In this document: positions 60,353 to 64,000 of the stretch, piece after piece
How the letters are laid out: each line of letters begins with the position of its first letter
How positions within the stretch are numbered: the first letter of the stretch is position 1
Notes under the pieces: generated by a model
Told to the model about the DNA's origin: nothing
Databases searched by the model: none
Seen by the model: the letters and a program-made list of their open reading frames with translations, nothing else
Position numbers and translations under genes: made by a program
Assembly: GCA_021234155.1 (NCBI GenBank)
Contig: JAJEKV010000039.1
Location: forward strand, 5,562,745-5,626,744
Length of the DNA stretch: 64,000 nt
Direction of reading: 5' to 3'
Source: Isoetes taiwanensis
Lineage: Eukaryota; Streptophyta; Lycopodiopsida; Isoetales; Isoetaceae

Positions 60353-60426
60353 GGAAGTAAGGCACTTCTTCTCATGGAATATAAGGAGTAGGACCCCCCT
60401 TCCATGGGAAGAAGGGCCCTACTACC
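60353..60426. ncRNA. Intergenic hairpin, B-type, B2 version
   Basis: Arm 60,353-60,379 (GGAAGTAAGGCACTTCTTCT...) pairs with 60,400-60,426 at 23 of 27 positions. The mismatch positions differ from those in B1. Confidence 0.5.
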
Positions 60427-60947
60427 TTACTGCCAAGAATCATACTTATTAGACTGATTTATTTCAGCAGATTATAAAGCATTGTTGGATATGGCATAAA
60501 ATGCCAATCCAAGTATATTTTGAAATAGGATTAGCATAATAGACCAATCCCAGTATCTTTTGAAGTAGGACAAGGCCCGCAGGGCCAATATCCATATATT
60601 TTAATGTATGATACGGCACATTGGGCCGATATCCATATAATTCAAATAATTCAAATAAGAGAACTTAAAGGCACAATAGGCCACCCACCAGAATGTGGTA
60701 GTTCCCATTTCATCCAAAAGGCATAATATTCATGCCAGCATGATCTGCAAGAGAAGCATTTGTTATATATCACAACCCTATAAAGGCATAGTGATCCATG
60801 TAGATAATCAACCATGTAAAGTGTAAAGTGTAAAGTGTAGCTGTGCTAGTTAGAAGACTCTAACTAATGGAAGTCACATTTTCTTCTTATTCACATTTAC
60901 ATCTAGACTTACACTATAAATGCATAAATACAAACTTACAGTTCCGT

Positions 60948-62792
60948 TCAAGATGTAAACTTTTCCCATATATCCATCAAGGGTAAAACCCAAGCCACAG
61001 CAATAAGGTAATCTTTACATGGTTGGAGAAATGAATATATGTAGCAGAATTATAACTTTATTCAAATTATTTGCCTTTGAATGTATCAATCTAAATGGTG
61101 AATTTATGCAATATAAACATTGAATGTGGAATAATTTCAGCAGTATAAAGTCAAATATAAGTAAATTGTATATCATGTTCAGGTACAAGATGTAAGCGTA
61201 TTTATAACAGATCAAAAAGTAGAATTAAGTTGATAACTTTGTACAATATTTCCATGAAGATAGAAATTCAGATAGTATTCATATAAGCATATAATATGTA
61301 CTTTCAACAATATAGAAATTCAGAAATATTCAACTACTCATGTATTTCTGTCCTTTAAGAAACTATCTCTTTTTCAGACTCTACGCTTCCATTATATGCT
61401 TTTTTCTGACTATGTTCTTTATCCATATCAGAAATAAGGTAGATCTCACCCAATTTTGGCTGGAAATCAGCATTTGTTGAGCTTGATTTCATTGTAAAAT
61501 CTTCTATTTTGGTTGCCTTCATGCTGCAACCATGTAACTTTGAAAAGACAGGAGATAGAGTCTCGGTTACCTGCACCCAAACAGACCAATATTAGCATAA
61601 AAATGGTAATAAGGAAAGGGGCGTCAGGTAAGCAATGAGACACTATGGCTCTTCGCCCTTCACCTATTCTTTCCAATGTAGAATAGTTTAGAATAAGCAA
61701 AATGAGCTCACAAACTTATAACAAGAACGAAAGAATATTTACTCCATTTATACGATATTATTGCTGCTTACATCAGCAATATCGCATGCCAGATCAGACG
61801 AAAATGCAACATACAAGAGCATTAGTGTCCGGCACAACACATCAATTGTGTTTTCTTAAGTTAATCTGATATTTGTATGAAAGACTATCTAAGCTTATCC
61901 TCATGCCTTTCATTCTATGTCCTGCAAGCATAAATTTCAGCAATGACATCATCTTAAAGCAGAGAACAAGCCCAAATAAGATTTAAAGACAAGTACTATT
62001 TTTTCAGCAAGATCATCTAAGGATGAATAAATTCCTGGTTTAGAATACCATGCACAAGTTCTGGCCCATCTATGGATTCCAAAAGTCTATCATGAGACTA
62101 AGCATTTGTATCTTAAGTTTAAAGCATTAGGCTCTAGATCTTACTGCAGAAAGTTTCCTGGCGGACTATATTACCCTATCTACATGACAAAGAGCACATG
62201 GCGGCCTGCAACACCAGCATCCCTAGCCATGCATATGGGGCGAATCCTAAACACATGAAGTCAGTAATGTATTTGTCCAGCAAAACCATATCACTTAACT
62301 CCTTGTAAAGAGGTACATCAGTTTCAAAACAATAAAGGCTAATACCTATTAGCAAATCTGGCTATGCCATATAGCAGCAAGCTCACAAAAGTAATCATAT
62401 CAGGCTATGGAGTTTAAAAGAATATAATCATATCAGGCTATGGAGTTTACAGAATGCCAATTTCAGAGATAACAACGAATACCCATTTACATCAGAGCAT
62501 TTTTTAATCTGTATCATTCCCCTTTTTTAAAAAAAAGAAGAAGCAATAATGCATTAATCATGAACACCCATTAATCAGGAAAAATAGCATCGTCTCTATT
62601 CTTAGCCCTGTTTATGCATGAATCTTTACTCTAAAAATAAACATGAAGGACCTGGATTTGGTCGCTCCCAGACTTAGCGTCCGTCCCCATACTCATTTGC
62701 TTGCCTCCATTATTTTTCCTTGAAGTTCTTTCAGGCGGAGAGTTCCCAGCACGATGTGCATTGCTTCCAAGAATGTAAACACCCTTAGGCAT
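60948..62792 (-). CDS. Array gene, copy B3: predicted three-exon gene, intact model
   Basis: Exon 1 is 62,792-62,652 (47 codons). Exon 2 is 61,570-61,450 (VTETLSPVFSKLHG ... KSSSTNADFQPKLG). Exon 3 is 61,012-60,948 and ends at the shared TGA. Introns are about 1,081 and 437 bp with GT-AG ends. The frame is open throughout, about 109 residues. It is nearly identical to B2 in exons 1 and 3 and to B1 in the first part of exon 2. Function unknown; this is the best copy for a family search. Confidence 0.55.
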
Positions 62793-63771
62793 TTCGTCTC
62801 TCCAACAGTAGAATCGGCACTGAAGAAACAGAGAGTCTGCACTAGAATCGGCACTGAAGAAACAGAGAGTCTGCACTAAAGTAGCCCCTCAGATAATTGG
62901 TAGACCCTAATATCCACATTTTCGTCCATATCTTCATTTCTAGGGTATGCATCAATGCATTCAATGCCACCGTCATCCCTTTTATTATTTTCGGTGCCAA
63001 GGCAAAAATATATACTAGCATCTTTGAGCCATATTTTCCAAACCTCTTATGGCCCGTAAATAAAAGGCCACTTCTACACCTTAAAAGGAATTTGGTCTAT
63101 TAGAAGGTAACTTGCCATGCAAATCCCACTTGCAAGTTCCACCACATGTCTAGCATGCATAAAGTAAACTAAAGGTGCATGCATGCCACTAAAATCTAAT
63201 TCCTTATGAATTTTGTCAGTATCGTCCTTTTGATGGTAATAAAAAACTTCACTTGTCTCATCATAATTAGATAGTACCATACCTATAGCCATTGCAATGG
63301 TCAATTCTTCACTATTAGTGCATCTTCGTAAGCAGTTGAAAACATACAATCAAATGTCCCCCAAAGTCGCTTTCAAAGGACCATTCACACTTTTAAGTGC
63401 ATAGCCAAGTGTGGCAATTTCAAATGTCCCTTAAACACATTACATTTTTCTTTTCCAAGGACCCAACACATATTTATGTGTATAGTCCTTTAGGCCAAAG
63501 CCTTATTTGTCACGAGGTACATACAACCACTATTTTCATAAAGACCATATGTGGCCCATATGCATGGTCTCATAGTTCACATCGTCCACTTTCTACCATA
63601 AGTTCCATAATTATATCTCAAAGGTTCACACCCATTGTATCTTTGTAGCCAATGTTTGGATGTACCATAAATCTGGCATTACCCTCTTGAAAACATGCCA
63701 ACCCCGGCTTACCATAGGCCAATTAGTCTCCTGTTATTTTGGCTGTCCCAATTATTTCAGAAAAATTGTTA

Positions 63772-63806
63772 TTTCTTCTTCTTCTTCTTCTTCTTCTTCT
63801 TCTTCG
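63772..63806. repeat. (CTT)n microsatellite, B3
   Basis: A CTT run precedes the B3 hairpin in the usual position. Confidence 0.9.
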
Positions 63807-63823
63807 CCCACAACCCTCCCTCG

Positions 63824-63897
63824 GGAAGTAAGGCACTTCTTCTCATGGAATATAAGGAGTAGGACCCCCCTTCCATGGGAAGAAGGGCCCTACTACC
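63824..63897. ncRNA. Intergenic hairpin, B-type, B3 version
   Basis: This hairpin is identical in sequence to B2 in both arms (63,824-63,850 and 63,871-63,897). Identity to B2 ends about 15 bp after the right arm. Confidence 0.5.
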
Positions 63898-64000
63898 TTA
63901 CTGCCAAGAATAATAATTTTTAGACTGCTTTATTTCAATATATTTCCATGAAATTTTTGCTGTAGCACAAAAGGCCACTCCAAGTATATTTTGTGGCAGG

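Larger units (their letters stand above)
57416..60882. repeat. Tandem array unit B2 (3,467 bp)
   Basis: This is a near-identical neighbour of B1 and B3. Intervals 57,427-57,900 and 59,200-60,430 match B3 almost perfectly, while 58,230-58,600 is more diverged, so the units are mosaics. It holds a 34 bp tandem duplication near 59,341-59,405 shared with B3 and, in altered form, B1. Confidence 0.94.
60883..63905. repeat. Tandem array unit B3 (identity to B1/B2 lost at 63,905)
   Basis: The unit matches B2 closely at both ends and B1 in the middle (61,700-62,100). After 'actgccaagaat' (about 63,910) it becomes a diverged relative of the B sequence and continues past the window edge, so the array is longer than seen. 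Confidence 0.93.

Noticed and set aside
47880-63905. FLZ (DUF581) zinc-finger domain in exon 1 of the array gene
   Set aside because: The spacing of aromatic and basic residues recalled it, but the required cysteines are absent and the frame shared by A and B does not match.

Overview
This is nuclear DNA of a vascular plant. The evidence is one intact intron-containing F-box/kelch gene of a plant type, GT-AG introns, a TRIM retrotransposon primed by initiator-Met tRNA, a non-autonomous Helitron, a TIR element, LINEs, and long AT-rich intergenic DNA with microsatellites. The species cannot be named. The dominant LINE has a reverse transcriptase unlike the usual angiosperm L1 type, which hints at a less-sampled lineage, but that is inference.

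Layout. (1) 1-14,937 and 22,763-38,215 are two direct copies of one ~15 kb block. Each copy holds, in order, a decayed minus-strand LINE (LINE-A), a GC-rich segment with a TATA-like box, four ~180 bp repeats, a second minus-strand LINE (LINE-B) with a pentanucleotide tail, and AT-rich DNA with a short poly(A) retroposon. (2) The 7.8 kb spacer holds a 1.4 kb TIR element (15,769-17,179), a 4.6 kb Helitron (17,305-21,896) and a complete 460 bp TRIM with a 5 bp target-site duplication (22,100-22,559). (3) 39.1-41.3 kb carries the only confidently functional gene, an F-box/kelch protein with one 87 bp in-frame, stop-free intron. (4) 41.3-47.5 kb is intergenic DNA with tandem duplications, a 113-nt hairpin, a 550 bp foldback element, a decayed ORF and a LINE fragment. 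(5) 47.75 kb to the right edge is a tandem array of five ~3.3-3.5 kb units, two of type A and three of type B. Comparing the types reveals a conserved three-exon minus-strand gene model encoding about 107-110 residues, of unknown function. It also reveals an intergenic hairpin whose two arms differ between types yet stay complementary.

Sequence quality matters here. Differences between near-identical copies cluster at CAG/CTG sites, where one copy often reads CG or CCG. This suggests methylation-related base-calling or polishing error, or an unusual mutational process. It inflates the apparent decay of the LINEs and of some array members, and it leaves open whether the 15 kb duplication is real or a retained haplotype. 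Most short open frames in the GC-rich LINE regions are not genes.
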